This document shows, in pieces, positions 1 to 7,405 of a DNA stretch of 64,000 bases. Position 1 is the first letter of the stretch; each line of letters starts with the position of its first letter. A program made the position numbers and the translations under genes. The notes beneath the pieces are model-generated. The model had not been told where the DNA came from, did no database searches, and saw nothing but the letters and a program-made list of their open reading frames with translations. The stretch is taken from NCBI GenBank assembly GCA_964517065.1, contig CAZFBK010000002.1, forward strand, positions 4,843-68,842. Direction: 5' to 3'. The DNA comes from CAYYYA01 sp964517065. Its GTDB lineage: Bacteria; Patescibacteriota; Patescibacteriia; UBA1558; 2-01-FULL-52-15.

Positions 1-1005
1 CTCGTCTTTATCTGGTGCGAACTGAATTACCTTTTTGCTGTAAACAATTTTCAAATATCCAGTACGGGCTGCTTCAATTAATTCAGCTACTAATGATTTA
101 TTTGACATCGAACCGCTATACATAATTCCAGTTTCACACGGTGTCAAATCAATTAATGGTTCATATTGAGGAACAGCAACTCCTCGTGCCCTTGGACCTC
201 GACCGCGGAATAACCACCAAGCTAACATGGCTATCAGCGTCACGAATGGCAGTGCTATTGCCAGGCTATTTTTTTGCAGTGAATCGAGTGAAATCAAATC
301 ATTAAAACCAGTACCAGCCTCGACCGCTACAATAGTTGTTATGCCTTTAGGCCAACCAAAGGCCACAGTCAATCCCTCACCTGCTGCTAATGAACTTTGA
401 GCAAATACTGCCGACTGTGCTGATCCAACATTGGCGCTTTCTAAAGCAGCCTGCTGACATTGTGTCTTGCTACCCGACGGTCCAGCATAGCAATACACCG
501 ACAAAGAGCTTGAAGGTTGAGCAGATGGTAAAGAAATATGAGTACTGGCTTGCTGGATCGGTACCTGCCACTCATTACCCGTGACGTTCCAATACAGCTC
601 ATCATGATCCGTGAATGAACCTAAAGCATTTTGAACCCGATAACTGAGACGATAGACTTTTGTGCCAGTGATAAAGTGATTAGCGTCGCCGATCTTTATC
701 TCCAGCTGACCGGATGATTTCGAAAGTGTGAACGGCTGAGACTGTCCTTGATCATCTGCCACAGAGATTTGATCAATTACCAGCCTAGGATTGACACCGG
801 CGGAATCGAGATATATATCGCGAAAAATTCCGTGGCGTTGTAAATCGCCAAAGTCATAACGTATTGTTTCTTGAACCAAAATAGAACCATCAGTCTGGAT
901 CTGAATATCTGAATTAAAACTACTAATCGACTCTGCTTTGACCGTACTAACAAATAATAAACTTGCTCCACTAAATAACAGTGCAAATAATAGCTTTTTC
1001 AACAT
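1..1005 (-). CDS. DUF2207-type predicted membrane protein, C-terminus cut by window edge
   Basis: The frame is open from the ATG at 1005 to base 1, so the 3' end lies outside the window; 335 residues are visible. The N-terminus is a signal peptide (MLKKLLFALLF, then a small-residue site near residue 24). It is followed by the extracellular beta domain typical of DUF2207, with ETIRYDF and HGIFRDI near residues 40-60. A membrane segment lies around residues 245-267, followed by a basic RGRGPRARG stretch and the start of the cytosolic part. DUF2207 proteins are common in CPR and Gram-positives; their function is unknown. This is one of the few native genes with a clear SD (AGGAG about 10 nt before the ATG). 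The Cys-rich gene at 1027-1653 lies 21 bp upstream and may be cotranscribed. Confidence 0.85.
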   Translation of the reverse strand, partial: MLKKLLFALLFSGASLLFVSTVKAESISSFNSDIQIQTDGSILVQETIRYDFGDLQRHGIFRDIYLDSAGVNPRLVIDQISVADDQGQSQPFTLSKSSGQLEIKIGDANHFITGTKVYRLSYRVQNALGSFTDHDELYWNVTGNEWQVPIQQASTHISLPSAQPSSSLSVYCYAGPSGSKTQCQQAALESANVGSAQSAVFAQSSLAAGEGLTVAFGWPKGITTIVAVEAGTGFNDLISLDSLQKNSLAIALPFVTLIAMLAWWLFRGRGPRARGVAVPQYEPLIDLTPCETGIMYSGSMSNKSLVAELIEAARTGYLKIVYSKKVIQFAPDKDE

Positions 1006-1026
1006 ATGAGAGTTCTCCTGACTGAA

Positions 1027-1653
1027 TTAATTATTTGGTTCGAGTGGTGGATTTTTCTTCGGCACAGGAGTAATCTTCTCTGTTTTGGCACAAACTCCCT
1101 GCTGACAAGCAGCCACAAAATTGGTGGAAATTATCTTAGAAGGACATCCAGGCATAGGGCCACATTGTTCTTTAGTTGGACAATACTTCACTTGTTGTTG
1201 AGTAAAGTTTGCCCCGTTGACAGCTATCCAATTAGACTGGTTATAATCAATCGGATCACACTGTCCAGCGTAGCAACAACCCCAACCAATCAACTGATTG
1301 ACCAACTGACAGTCGCTATCAACTGAACAGGAAGTATTATAAGACAAATCCTGACACAGCCCTTGATTACAAAACTGACCTTTAGCACAATTAGCAGACT
1401 CGCGACAGCCATTGGGGTTAATGTCAGTTTTGGTTTCAGTATACGTTTTACCATCCGCCCGACAGGTTCGAGGAAAACTCTCAGTCACCGGATTGCCATT
1501 ATCCTCGCAGGAAGTGAAATCAACCACCACGCCATTGGTAGCAGTTGGTACCACTGGTTTCGGAGCTAAGGCCTGCTGTATCGGTTTCCAGGCGACATAA
1601 CCAAAAATACCGATAAACGCCAGACCAAGGAGAGCAATAACAAAAGCTTTCAT
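1027..1653 (-). CDS. membrane-anchored cysteine-rich exported protein
   Basis: A 208-residue protein with one N-terminal membrane anchor or uncleaved signal (residues 4-22), a Pro/Val linker and an exported domain with 16 cysteines, all after residue 48. A PRTCRADGKTY-like segment near residue 62 resembles a small motif seen in many CPR exported proteins. The second half (SCSVDSDCQL, then GCCYAGQC) resembles eight-cysteine-cluster domains, which I name only as a likeness. The cysteines suggest a disulfide-stabilised surface protein. No enzymatic motif is visible. There is no SD before the ATG at 1653. The function is unknown. Confidence 0.75.
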   Translation of the reverse strand: MKAFVIALLGLAFIGIFGYVAWKPIQQALAPKPVVPTATNGVVVDFTSCEDNGNPVTESFPRTCRADGKTYTETKTDINPNGCRESANCAKGQFCNQGLCQDLSYNTSCSVDSDCQLVNQLIGWGCCYAGQCDPIDYNQSNWIAVNGANFTQQQVKYCPTKEQCGPMPGCPSKIISTNFVAACQQGVCAKTEKITPVPKKNPPLEPNN

Positions 1654-1835
1654 AAAATAATATGATTAATACTGATAATACTATCATACAACCTTTCGTC
1701 TATCATTGCGACCCCGCCGACAAAAAGACTGTCCTTAGCCAACCTAACCAAAAACACTCCCCAAAAAATGGAGAGTGTTTCGAAATTTGAGATTTAGCTA
1801 TATCTACCGAAGCAGATACAGGTTAGTGAACCAAA

Positions 1836-2129
1836 TTAATGATTCCAACCGCCGCGGTCATTACCACGAGCTGGACGATCAGTCATAGGCTTAGCTTCAT
1901 CGACGCGGATCATACGGCCGTCTAGTTCCTTGCCGTTCCACATAGCGATTGCTGCTTGAGCCTCTTCTTCAGTAGCCATTTCCACGAAACCAAAACCTTT
2001 AGAACGACCAGTCATCTTATCCATGATGATGCTAGCAGATTCTACGTTTCCAGCTTGTGAAAAAGCTGCCTTCAGACTGTCATTGGTGGTGCTATAAGAA
2101 ACGCCACCGATATACAACTTCTTTGCCAT
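1836..2129 (-). CDS. RRM-domain RNA-binding protein, cold-inducible type
   Basis: A 97-residue single RNA recognition motif protein. RNP2 is LYIGGV at residues 5-10 and RNP1 is KGFGFVEM at residues 44-51, with the expected aromatics for stacking on single-stranded RNA. The short tail (RPARGNDRGGW) is Arg/Gly-rich, as in cyanobacterial and CPR cold-induced RRM proteins that act as RNA chaperones. A promoter (2281-2309) lies about 165 nt upstream, so the message has a long leader that can form hairpins, as in cold-shock mRNAs. The gene stands alone between noncoding stretches. The family call is firm; the cold-induction role is inferred. Confidence 0.92.
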   Translation of the reverse strand: MAKKLYIGGVSYSTTNDSLKAAFSQAGNVESASIIMDKMTGRSKGFGFVEMATEEEAQAAIAMWNGKELDGRMIRVDEAKPMTDRPARGNDRGGWNH

Positions 2130-2280
2130 TATATACGTATACTTAACTAATTAAACGATCTCGTAGAACGACCTTTCTTAGCTTTGGGCGAAAGAAGTTG
2201 AAACTTACTATTTACCTTCGAGCTAACGCGGCTTATTGTGAAATATGCCAGCATTATTTGGATCTACGACGAACTAGGGT

Positions 2281-2309
2281 AATCTACCATAAACTGCTAA
2301 AAATAGCAA
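2281..2309 (-). promoter_or_regulatory. sigma70-type promoter for the RRM gene
   Basis: On the minus strand TTGCTA (2304-2309) and TAGATT (2281-2286) are separated by exactly 17 nt. Transcription would begin near 2275, giving a leader of roughly 145 nt that includes a CTTTCTT/AAAGAAG hairpin. Confidence 0.5.
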
Positions 2310-2374
2310 GTCCCGCTCCAGCGGGAAAATTCTAAGCCCTAAATCCTAAGTTCTAAACTCTCGTTCTACTGGTT

Positions 2375-2500
2375 TCTGCGAGAGACGCTCAGCGTCTCGA
2401 GCCGCTCTGGGCGAAGCAGTCTAGTCAATATATTGAGTAGCTTCTATAAGGAATCAATTAGAGATTGCTTCGTCTCGAGTACGAGTCTCGCAATGATCAA
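2375..2500. repeat. degenerate inverted-repeat element (CGAAGCA...TGCTTCG)
   Basis: Left arm CGAAGCAGTCT (2412-2422) and right arm AGATTGCTTCG (2462-2472) are inverted with one mismatch. Each is flanked by its own small palindrome: GAGACGCT-C-AGCGTCTC at 2382-2398 and a CTCGAG/CGAGTCTC stretch at 2474-2490. The layout resembles dispersed palindromic elements of many bacterial genomes. No coding potential is seen. Confidence 0.5.
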
Positions 2501-2584
2501 ATGGTATGGTTGAGATGTTATTTGGAGTTTGGAACTTATGATTTGTAGTTTCCTTCGGATTTCGAGTTTCGTATTTCGGGTTTA

Positions 2585-2612
2585 GTAGCTTCGTAATATA
2601 TTACGGTGCTAC
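2585..2612. repeat. palindrome related to the 38-bp palindrome at 42981
   Basis: GTAGC and GCTAC flank CGTAATATATTACG, with mismatches between core and ends. The core and outer GTAGC ends match the perfect palindrome upstream of rpsL (42981-43018). It overlaps the last codons of the gene at 2609-3193. Confidence 0.6.
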
Positions 2613-3193
2613 GGCAAGTATTGCTCCCGAACCGCCATCACCTCATTATCCTGTACCGTCAGTCTGAACGGTATTTTGTGCCAGCGACTCTTGTCATCGC
2701 TGAACAAGTAAACCCACGTTTGCAACGGTACTACCTGATCCCACTGCGGCGTACCACTGGCTGTTTGAGACAAAGTCTGCATCTCAACTGTTGCTTGATC
2801 AGCCAGAAGCAGCATTGAAGTTGTGGTTGTAGTGTTACGAAGATAAAACCCATTTGTGACACAGCCGGTCGTCGTAGCCTGACACAAGCCGTCCTCACGA
2901 GCCTTCTGATCAGCCTCTTGGCCGACGAACCATTCTACTGGATCGATTGTGACATAATATTTACCGTCTTGTTGCTCAATCTTCTCGACATACGCCAACC
3001 TGTCTGAATTCGTCTGTGATGGTAGTTGCTGGTGGTCAGGCTGAGCATATTTCCTTGTTTGTAACCAACCGTAACCAAACCAACCACCTCCCAAGAGAAG
3101 TGCTATGGTCAAAAAAATGATGACCCAAGCCCATCCCGTCATGCCCGAGGCACGCCCGAGACGCTCAATCGGTGAGTTGAGCTTGGCAACCAT
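2609..3193 (-). CDS. single-pass membrane protein of unknown function
   Basis: A 194-residue protein with a cytoplasmic N-terminus, one membrane helix (about residues 22-45) and an outside domain of about 145 residues. The domain contains VEKIEQQDGKYYVTIDPVEWF near residue 70, followed by a short Cys pair (GLCQATTTGC) and a Thr-rich strand. It resembles a small secreted domain found beside other orphan CPR genes; I cannot name a family. The start lies 4 bp after the stop of the upstream gene (3198-3845), so the two are probably translated from one message that may begin at pyk. Confidence 0.7.
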   Translation of the reverse strand: MVAKLNSPIERLGRASGMTGWAWVIIFLTIALLLGGGWFGYGWLQTRKYAQPDHQQLPSQTNSDRLAYVEKIEQQDGKYYVTIDPVEWFVGQEADQKAREDGLCQATTTGCVTNGFYLRNTTTTTSMLLLADQATVEMQTLSQTASGTPQWDQVVPLQTWVYLFSDDKSRWHKIPFRLTVQDNEVMAVREQYLP

Positions 3194-3197
3194 AGAG

Positions 3198-3845
3198 TTA
3201 TTGTCCTGAAACTTTTTTCAGAGCTGCCAGAGAAACTGACAACTGTTTTTGTTTCAATAAATATATTGTCGGAGGTACGTCAGTAGACTCAGCCAAAGCT
3301 GAAACCAGCTTATCTAGCACCGAGCTAAGTGCCATCTTCGTAGTAGTGGCCTGATCCTGCACCAACCACAGCCAACCAGGCGTTTGAAAGTTCTTCAGAT
3401 GGCCATCAGCAGAAATAGTTGCCGTGGCTGTATAGTGAATCGGAATAAAGAAAAAGAGTTTGGCCGGTAATTGATAGCCCAGCACTATCTCTTCAGGGGT
3501 GATCTTTAGCGCGCTGATGGCGAGTTGCGCTCCAGCCAGAAAACTAGCATATTCATACAAATCATCAGCCGAGGTAGCAATCGTAGGTACCGTGACAGCG
3601 CTGGTCGAGGTAGCGATAGTGTCAGCTAAACCTTTCTGTGCCGCTAAGACATCAATAGTTATATCCTGAAAGCTTACCTCAGTCTGTGTCGTGGTGGTGG
3701 TAGCTACCGGCATAGTCTCTACCTGTACTGTCACACCCGTTGTGCTCCCTGCTGGTACGCTGCCAGTGACACGAGGAGCAGCAGCCTGAACAGATGGCAC
3801 TATCCCGAGGAGCAAAGCTAAAACTAACGTAGAAAAATAATTCAT
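3198..3845 (-). CDS. exported protein of unknown function
   Basis: A 215-residue protein with a cleavable-looking signal peptide (hydrophobic residues 5-20, then VQAAAP). A Thr/Val-rich low-complexity linker (residues 30-60) leads into a compact C-terminal domain. The linker is typical of CPR surface proteins. No catalytic motif was found. It lies 4 bp upstream of the single-pass protein gene at 2609-3193 and 4 bp after pyk, so these three genes form one tight unit. Pairing with pyk is probably positional rather than functional. Confidence 0.7.
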   Translation of the reverse strand: MNYFSTLVLALLLGIVPSVQAAAPRVTGSVPAGSTTGVTVQVETMPVATTTTTQTEVSFQDITIDVLAAQKGLADTIATSTSAVTVPTIATSADDLYEYASFLAGAQLAISALKITPEEIVLGYQLPAKLFFFIPIHYTATATISADGHLKNFQTPGWLWLVQDQATTTKMALSSVLDKLVSALAESTDVPPTIYLLKQKQLSVSLAALKKVSGQ

Positions 3846-3849
3846 AAAT

Positions 3850-4875
3850 TTAGTTTAGAAGATTATCTGCGTTGATGTAGTTCTCAATCCTAACGATTAT
3901 CTTTTTCATCATTTCAACCGTCCGTACCGGATACTGACCAGCCGCTGTTTCATCAGACAACATTAGAGCATCTGCCCCGTCGAAGATACCATTAGCAATA
4001 TCACTCACTTCTGCCCGTGTCGGATGGTGATGATTGATCATAGAGGTCATGATCTGAGTTGCCAAGATAGCCGGCTTGGCGTGCCAATGAGCGTGACGGA
4101 TAATATTCTTCTGGATGATAGGTAACTCAGCCATCGGCATCTCTACACCGAGATCTCCCCGTGCCACCATAATACCGTCAGAAACCTGAATTATCTCATC
4201 AATATACCGCAATGCCAGAGCTCGCTCAATCTTGGCGATAATTTTCACCGGAGCTTTGCCGATAACTTTACGTAATTTCAGAATATCCTCCGGACCTTGA
4301 ACGAAAGACAAGGCAATATAATCAACTTTTTGCTGCAAGGCAAACTTCACGTCTTTGACATCTTTCGGCGTCAGACCACCGGCGCGCATCTTGGTCAAAG
4401 GCACATTGATACCTTTATTGGAGAAGAGTATACCTCCCCGCTCCACTCGAGCAAAGATTTTACCTTGTTTAACCTCTTCTACCCGTAATTCTAGTTCACC
4501 ACTAGCCAAGAAGAATGGTTCGCCCTTCTTGATATCTGCATGCAAATACTGATCGCTGATTGGGATCACACCGGTAGATGATTTACCCGTACTACTATAA
4601 GAGAATTGGTAAACCTGCCGATCCTTCAACTCAATACCTTCAGCCGGTAATTTACCCACTCGGATACGAGGACCTTGGAGATCCTGCATGATCTCAACTT
4701 TCGTCTTAAGCTTAGCGGCTGCTGCCTTCAGCAGTTTCTGTCTCAGTCGATACTCATCATACGTACAATGCGAAAAATTCATGCGGGCAATGGACATGCC
4801 GGCTTTGACCAGAGAGGATAAAATCTCCGGAGATTCGGACTTTGGTCCGATAGTGGCAATAATTTTTGTTCTCAT
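3850..4875 (-). CDS. pyk: pyruvate kinase lacking the C-terminal domain
   Basis: Converts phosphoenolpyruvate and ADP to pyruvate and ATP, the last step of glycolysis. Visible hallmarks: TIGPKS (8-13), the R31/N33/S35 substrate cluster in ARMNFSH, the central IIAKIE with the catalytic Lys, ARGDLGVEMP with metal ligands, and ATQIMTSM followed by SDETAAGQYP. The protein ends at residue 341, soon after the barrel. Family members are usually about 470 residues with a C-terminal regulatory domain for allosteric effectors; that domain is missing here. The A and B domains appear intact, so activity is plausible without that regulation. A -10 element lies 8 nt before the ATG, suggesting a leaderless message. 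Confidence 0.95.
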   Translation of the reverse strand: MRTKIIATIGPKSESPEILSSLVKAGMSIARMNFSHCTYDEYRLRQKLLKAAAAKLKTKVEIMQDLQGPRIRVGKLPAEGIELKDRQVYQFSYSSTGKSSTGVIPISDQYLHADIKKGEPFFLASGELELRVEEVKQGKIFARVERGGILFSNKGINVPLTKMRAGGLTPKDVKDVKFALQQKVDYIALSFVQGPEDILKLRKVIGKAPVKIIAKIERALALRYIDEIIQVSDGIMVARGDLGVEMPMAELPIIQKNIIRHAHWHAKPAILATQIMTSMINHHHPTRAEVSDIANGIFDGADALMLSDETAAGQYPVRTVEMMKKIIVRIENYINADNLLN

Positions 4876-4883
4876 AATGAACT

Positions 4884-4889
4884 AGTGTA
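4884..4889 (-). promoter_or_regulatory. -10 element of pyk, near-leaderless
   Basis: TACACT on the minus strand ends 8 nt before the pyk ATG. A weak -35 (TGGATT) lies 17 nt further upstream. Transcription would start within a few nt of the start codon. Confidence 0.4.
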
Positions 4890-4943
4890 GCGCAAAGTCC
4901 ATAAAAAATCCACTCCTTGATTATTGAGTAAAAAATTAACTAA

Positions 4944-5306
4944 CTTACCGTCTACTATGAACCAGAAGTCAAACAACTTGATATTGTCTGTATACAAACT
5001 GCTGTCGACAAGCGAGAAGACGCTGTAGCTACCAGCGTTGACACCTACTACGACACTATCAAAACGACTCTATCAGTTCGACGCGACGCTTTGAAAACCG
5101 CCTAGACTATTACTGACAACAAAGCTCGTGCGACAGCAGTGAATGCTGCTTGGAAAACTTTCCAGACGAGTCGCCAAACAGCGCAGAAAGCTTATCGTGA
5201 TGCTCGCAACACAGCTTAGAAGACTTTCACCACTGATCGCAAAACGTGCGGTCTAAGCAGTTCGATAGAAGAAGGGGTAGGCAAAGGAAATGACCTTAGT
5301 CTATAA
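4944..5306 (+). pseudogene. decayed Lys/Arg/Trp-rich protein gene with two internal UAG stops
   Basis: Reading the frame of base 4944 gives a protein-like sequence: VDKREDAVAT, then TTLSVRRDALKTA, then ATAVNAAWKTF, QTSRQTAQKAYRDARNTA and KTFTTDRKTCG. This is the alanine/lysine coiled repeat style of a CPR exported family. The frame is broken by TAG at 5103-5105 and 5217-5219. Both fall where the repeat pattern (AAWKTF) predicts Trp, so each is one base from TGG. There is no start codon and the N-terminal signal is lost. No frameshift is needed to reach the TAA at 5304. I call it a remnant; the parent family is recalled from general CPR patterns, not searched. Confidence 0.65.
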
Positions 5307-5429
5307 AAACCACGGAGCACAACAACTCCTCAGATGCTGATCTGTAATAAAATCGTTACTTCATCGTCTATACAGTATATACCTGAGTATTAGGTATAAA
5401 GCGTCTTAGACAATAAGGCCAGTAACATG

Positions 5430-5477
5430 CCCTTGCAAAGACGCGTACGAGCGTCATCTCTGCAAGGGTTTTGTTAT
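5430..5477 (+). terminator. rho-independent terminator after the pseudogene
   Basis: CCCTTGCA (5430-5437) pairs with TGCAAGGG (5461-5468); the interior adds an ACGC/GCGT stem. It is followed by TTTT and a further T-rich stretch. Confidence 0.7.
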
Positions 5478-5483
5478 TCTAAC

Positions 5484-5504
5484 CTATAAGCAGTATGCTT
5501 ATAG
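5484..5504. repeat. 8-bp inverted repeat upstream of the gene at 5534
   Basis: CTATAAGC and GCTTATAG are perfect inverted arms with a 5-nt spacer, 30 bp before the ATG at 5534. It could be an operator or part of the promoter (TATAAG overlaps a -10-like sequence). No clear -35 was found. Confidence 0.4.
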
Positions 5505-5533
5505 CTATTAAGTAAGTAGTTAACGATACTCCT

Positions 5534-6013
5534 ATGAAAGTCAATTTCAAAAATAACCAGCCAATGCTCCTTGGCTTCGGCATCATCGCTATCGTGGCTG
5601 TGATAGCCATTGCACTGCAGTACAAAGTTGCCAACACGCCGGTCACCGAAGAACCCACGACCCCTGACACTTCAGCTCCTACCACTACACCCGTAGGAAC
5701 TCCGACAAAACCTGGAACAACTACAGGTGCCCTGACCTACGAAAAAGCTTTGGTAAAATACAAAGGCTACATGTTGCAATTCAATACCCAATGCCAATCC
5801 AACCCCACTCGCAAAACAGTCAAGAATAAGACTACCTTGATGTTAGATAACCGCACGAATGCCAAAAAAACCATCACTATTGATGGTAAGATCTACTCTG
5901 TCCCAGCCTATGGTTATAGCTTAGCTACCTTTACGAATAGCAAGCTACCTCATATCTCGACCATTAACTGCGGTAGTCAGAACAACGTAGCACAGGTTAC
6001 TATAGAGCAGTAG
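5534..6013 (+). CDS. membrane-anchored cupredoxin-like small exported protein
   Basis: A 159-residue protein with an N-terminal anchor (residues 11-29), a Thr/Pro-rich linker (35-65) and a compact domain from about residue 70. The domain pattern (QFNTQCQ, TLMLDNRT, ITIDGKIYSVPAYGYSLATF, INCGSQNNVAQVTI) matches a small beta-sandwich family very common in Patescibacteria. It has two conserved Cys likely to form a disulfide. The metal ligands of true cupredoxins are not evident, so copper binding should not be assumed. Its 3' end overlaps the convergent nuclease gene by 14 bp. Confidence 0.75.
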   Translation: MKVNFKNNQPMLLGFGIIAIVAVIAIALQYKVANTPVTEEPTTPDTSAPTTTPVGTPTKPGTTTGALTYEKALVKYKGYMLQFNTQCQSNPTRKTVKNKTTLMLDNRTNAKKTITIDGKIYSVPAYGYSLATFTNSKLPHISTINCGSQNNVAQVTIEQ

Positions 6014-6767
6014 ACCTCTCCACCCGACTCGTCGCCTGACGATATTTACAATAGTCACAATCAGCTCCCGGAGACGGGAGTTTATTGTTGTCCAGGCATT
6101 GGCGGGCAGCGATCAAGGCAGGCTCGATCCAAGCGTCATTACCAGTGTATGGAATAACGGAGATATCAAATTCTAATTTACCGTCGAAAGCTTCCTTATC
6201 AGCCCTACCATTGCAGTAAACAAAATAACCGACTGGTGAAACTTTAAACTTATTTTGTTTGAATAACCACTGATAGACTTCCATCTGACGCTTATACCCG
6301 ATCTGCCAGTCAGCGTCCAGACTGACTTCGGTGTCTTTACTGGTGGCTTTGTAGTCAACGATAATTAATTCGTCTTGGGGATTGATCCAGATATCATCCA
6401 CACCACCGGTAACGAAGAAATTAGTGACAGGATGCAGATAGGTGATACCTCCACGTAGCGCATCACGCCACTCATCCATGCGTTTATCAGCTAATGGCAC
6501 AGCGTCAATATTGTAATGCTTCATCAGCGGATGCTTGCTGGCTGCGGCCCGATGTATGTCGAATTCTTTTTTTAGCAAGGTATCAACAGCTGAATTCAAG
6601 GCAAAAGGATATCCTGGTGGCTGACCAATGCCTAGGCGGCGATCAAGGTAAAAACAGCGCGGACAATTGAGAAATAGGTCAATCTTGGAACGCGACAGCC
6701 GAAAAGGAGCTTTCGAATTCGGATCGAATAAATTCGATGTTCTGTTGGGATTGTAGTATTTGGACAT
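6000..6767 (-). CDS. PD-(D/E)XK superfamily nuclease (RecB/Cas4-like)
   Basis: A 255-residue RecB-type nuclease-fold protein. In order: LSRSKIDLFLNCPRCFYL near residues 24-41, GGVDDIW (metal-binding Asp) near 123, IIVDYKAT (the D-x-K core) near 137, a Q-x3-YQW motif near 160-170, and a C-terminal CDYCKYR. Cysteines at both ends (CPRC and CDYC) recall the Fe-S clasp of Cas4 and AddB, although the spacing differs. No cas genes or RecBCD partners lie nearby, so a repair or DNA-processing role is more likely than CRISPR adaptation. An extended -10 (TGCTACACT) ends 9 nt before the ATG. Confidence 0.85.
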   Translation of the reverse strand: MSKYYNPNRTSNLFDPNSKAPFRLSRSKIDLFLNCPRCFYLDRRLGIGQPPGYPFALNSAVDTLLKKEFDIHRAAASKHPLMKHYNIDAVPLADKRMDEWRDALRGGITYLHPVTNFFVTGGVDDIWINPQDELIIVDYKATSKDTEVSLDADWQIGYKRQMEVYQWLFKQNKFKVSPVGYFVYCNGRADKEAFDGKLEFDISVIPYTGNDAWIEPALIAARQCLDNNKLPSPGADCDYCKYRQATSRVERSTAL

Positions 6768-6776
6768 AACGGAAAT

Positions 6777-6782
6777 AGTGTA
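6777..6782 (-). promoter_or_regulatory. extended -10 of the nuclease gene, near-leaderless
   Basis: TGC-TACACT on the minus strand places the -10 nine nt before the ATG at 6767. No good -35 is visible, which fits the extended -10 class. Confidence 0.4.
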
Positions 6783-6800
6783 GCATAGAGCGCCCCGTAG

Positions 6801-6820
6801 GGACAGGTCGAGACCTGTCC
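6801..6820. repeat. perfect 9-bp-arm palindrome
   Basis: GGACAGGTC-GA-GACCTGTCC is a perfect inverted repeat between the nuclease gene and the terminator of the divergent-pair gene. No T-run follows on either strand. Confidence 0.6.
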
Positions 6821-6837
6821 TGAATTTATTGTAAAAA

Positions 6838-6879
6838 GAAAGCCCCGTCCCTCCCGAAGGAAGGCGGAGCTCAATATTA
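6838..6879 (-). terminator. terminator-like hairpin after the gene at 6898
   Basis: On the minus strand CCGCCTTCC and GGAGGGACGG can pair around TTCG (imperfect), followed by GGGGCTTTCTTTTT. It lies just after the stop codon of the gene at 6898-7218. Confidence 0.5.
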
Positions 6880-6897
6880 TCATCGCTTGCAGCGAAG

Positions 6898-7218
6898 CTA
6901 GCTGGAAGGTTTCAACAAGGACAAATCGACTTCACCCGGCTCCATCTCCATGATCTTGGCTCGAAACTGAGCGATTATCCTTACCTGCCTTCTACGTCGG
7001 ACGGCCTCTTCGCTGGTACGGGCAACAACCCGTAGCAAAGTCGTCAGATCGGGCTTAGTTGCAGACAGAGCGCGATGATAAATTGCTCTAACTGCTGCGT
7101 CCTGATACCCCTTAGACGGCCGATGAGGAGAAACCATCAGGTCAGCCACCTGATGCAAGGCATACCCGAGATCTCCGGTTTCAATGGTGTCATTGACATC
7201 TTGAGCCAAACACAGCAC
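6898..7218 (-). CDS. small protein of unknown function, left member of a divergent pair
   Basis: A 106-residue soluble protein starting at GTG 7218. The start is fixed by a strong SD (GGGAGG) about 9 nt upstream and a good promoter further up. It looks alpha-helical, with a basic centre (EEAVRRRRQVRIIAQFRAKI near residues 70-90) that could bind nucleic acid or be amphipathic. No known domain is recognised. Base composition is richer in GC than the neighbours. It is transcribed divergently from the gene at 7406, with -35 boxes in mirror arrangement. Its signals match those of the 32.6-39.1 kb island rather than the native genes. Confidence 0.7.
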   Translation of the reverse strand: MLCLAQDVNDTIETGDLGYALHQVADLMVSPHRPSKGYQDAAVRAIYHRALSATKPDLTTLLRVVARTSEEAVRRRRQVRIIAQFRAKIMEMEPGEVDLSLLKPSS

Positions 7219-7290
7219 CTCTAAACCTCCCTGTTGTTATGGTTTTAGCGACGAAACGCAGGCCAAAACCTGCGGAATGAACGAAAATGT

Positions 7291-7319
7291 ATTGTAATAT
7301 GAAATTTAAAAATGGTCAA
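7291..7319 (-). promoter_or_regulatory. promoter of the gene at 6898-7218
   Basis: On the minus strand TTGACC (7314-7319) and TACAAT (7291-7296) are separated by 17 nt. The leader carries a GCAGG/CCTGC hairpin (about 7260-7275) before the SD. Confidence 0.75.
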
Positions 7320-7326
7320 GGGTAAA

Positions 7327-7355
7327 TTGACCAGTTCCTCACTTTTCCCTATAGT
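7327..7355 (+). promoter_or_regulatory. promoter of the gene at 7406-7735
   Basis: TTGACC (7327-7332) and TATAGT (7350-7355) are separated by 17 nt on the plus strand. Together with the opposite promoter, the two -35 boxes form GGTCAA-N7-TTGACC, a palindrome through which one regulator could control both genes. Confidence 0.75.
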
Positions 7356-7405
7356 TGGGTAATCTATCGTTCTGTTTTACCCACCCCCTCATTACGGAGG
7401 CACTT

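Larger units (their letters stand above)
2130..2608. other. 479-bp noncoding gap with promoter, hairpins and word repeats
   Basis: No supported gene. From right to left on the minus strand it holds a palindrome (2585-2612), short-word runs of the gagTTT/gatTTC type (2520-2585), an inverted-repeat element (2375-2500), a GC hairpin (CCCGCT/AGCGGG near 2311-2326) and the promoter and long leader of the RRM gene. Confidence 0.7.

Noticed and set aside
1006..1600. Plus-strand frames over the Cys-rich gene
   Set aside because: They are shadows of the minus-strand gene, with no start signals or protein-like composition.
5103..5219. UAG recoded as an amino acid in the gene at 4944
   Set aside because: Other genes in the window end properly at TAG (fusA, the gene at 5534, the gap-split gene), no CUA-anticodon tRNA was seen, and the gene also lacks a start codon and signal.
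6000..6767. CRISPR-associated Cas4
   Set aside because: The PD-(D/E)XK core fits, but there is no repeat array or other cas gene in the window and the cysteine spacing differs.
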